From Pseudomonadota bacterium (GTDB lineage Bacteria > Tectomicrobia > Entotheonellia > Entotheonellales > Entotheonellaceae), in assembly GCA_005777235.1 (NCBI GenBank), contig SXND01000013.1, positions 1 through 51,688 of the forward strand: a stretch of DNA of 51,688 bases. The letters are read 5' to 3'. Shown piece after piece: positions 51,575 to 51,688 of this stretch. A program made the translations under genes and the position numbers. Within the stretch, counting starts at the first letter, position 1, and the number at the start of each line of letters is the position of its first letter. The notes under the pieces are model-generated. The model searched no databases. It was not told the origin of the DNA and saw only the letters and a list, made by a program, of their open reading frames with translations.

Positions 51575-51688
51575 CTAAAGATTGAGGTAACAATTGAGGC
51601 TAGAGGCGATCACAAAGAGCGCCACCTTCAGTTCGAAGCCCTGCGAGGTGACTGCATGAATCGACTTCGGTAAGAGCTGTTCGATCAG
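51575..51688 (-). pseudogene. DDE transposase C-terminus (cut by window edge)
   Basis: The 37 residues ending at TAG 51575-51577 read L-I-E-Q-L-L-P-K-S-I-H-A-V-T ... F-E-L-K-V-A-L-F-V-I-A, the familiar tail of IS4/ISAs1-type transposases. Whether the rest is intact beyond the edge is unknown. Its downstream end lies about 15 bases from the interrupted TnpB fragment. Confidence 0.55.

Noticed and set aside
1-51688. tRNA, rRNA or riboswitch genes
   Set aside because: No TPsiC-type GGTTCGANTCC with matching acceptor stems and no known riboswitch core was seen on either strand by eye; tRNAscan-SE or Infernal would be decisive.

Overview
This is about 52 kb of GC-rich bacterial DNA from a Gram-negative aerobe. 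The evidence is an outer-membrane porin, lipoproteins, a Tat-exported enzyme, a PEP-CTERM protein and an aa3-type cytochrome oxidase operon. The mix of luciferase-like monooxygenases, a thiolase/DUF35 pair, flavin enzymes, a UGSC-type selenoprotein and many degenerate transposons resembles uncultured Tectomicrobia (Entotheonella)-like or deltaproteobacterial genomes. That assignment is inference; there is no rRNA or other marker gene here.

Layout. 1-4.5 kb: a transposase remnant abutting a collagen-like secreted protein, a small lipoprotein, and a large FG-GAP/VCBS lipoprotein. 4.5-7.5 kb (minus): a three-gene operon of CoA-transferase, a 351-aa unknown, and a UGSC selenoprotein read through an in-frame UGA. 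7.5-9.3 kb: a non-coding, repeat-bearing stretch and a PEP-CTERM protein. 9.4-14.3 kb: panC, an unknown zinc-ribbon-like protein, a metallo-beta-lactamase-fold hydrolase behind a promoter carrying a perfect inverted repeat, DUF983 and an exported protein. 14.3-20 kb (minus): ctaC-ctaD-ctaB-35-aa ORF-subunit III-CAVC membrane protein-ctaE-ctaF, with a good promoter upstream. 20.3-30.6 kb: luciferase-like monooxygenase, FAD oxidase, flavin reductase, ArfB-like release factor, a second selenoprotein (DsbA-like, U-P-W-C), endonuclease III, a molybdopterin-domain/pentapeptide fusion, PAC2, quinone-oxidoreductase-like and ferredoxin-NADP reductase genes. 30.6-34.5 kb (minus): AI-2E-type permease, threonine synthase, and a sensor kinase with a degenerate receiver. 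34.8-40.4 kb: an exported hydratase-like protein, an orphan ribbon-helix-helix gene, DUF35 plus thiolase, DUF1992, a RidA gene with an amber codon, and a two-domain VOC protein whose 3' end is interrupted by a TnpB element. 42-51.7 kb: porin, Fe-S aldo/keto reductase, NAD-dependent epimerase-like protein, flippase-like membrane protein, acyl-CoA dehydrogenase, sulfite-oxidase-like enzyme, an IscB remnant, and a luciferase-like gene cut by a second TnpB element that is itself joined to a DDE transposase.

Main points. Two UGA-recoded selenoprotein genes lie 20 kb apart, each with a hairpin at the expected SECIS position. Two genes have a strong Shine-Dalgarno sequence followed at normal spacing only by AUA. 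Three relics or copies of OMEGA (TnpB/IscB) elements sit within 11 kb, two of them ending resident genes. No tRNA, rRNA or CRISPR array was found.
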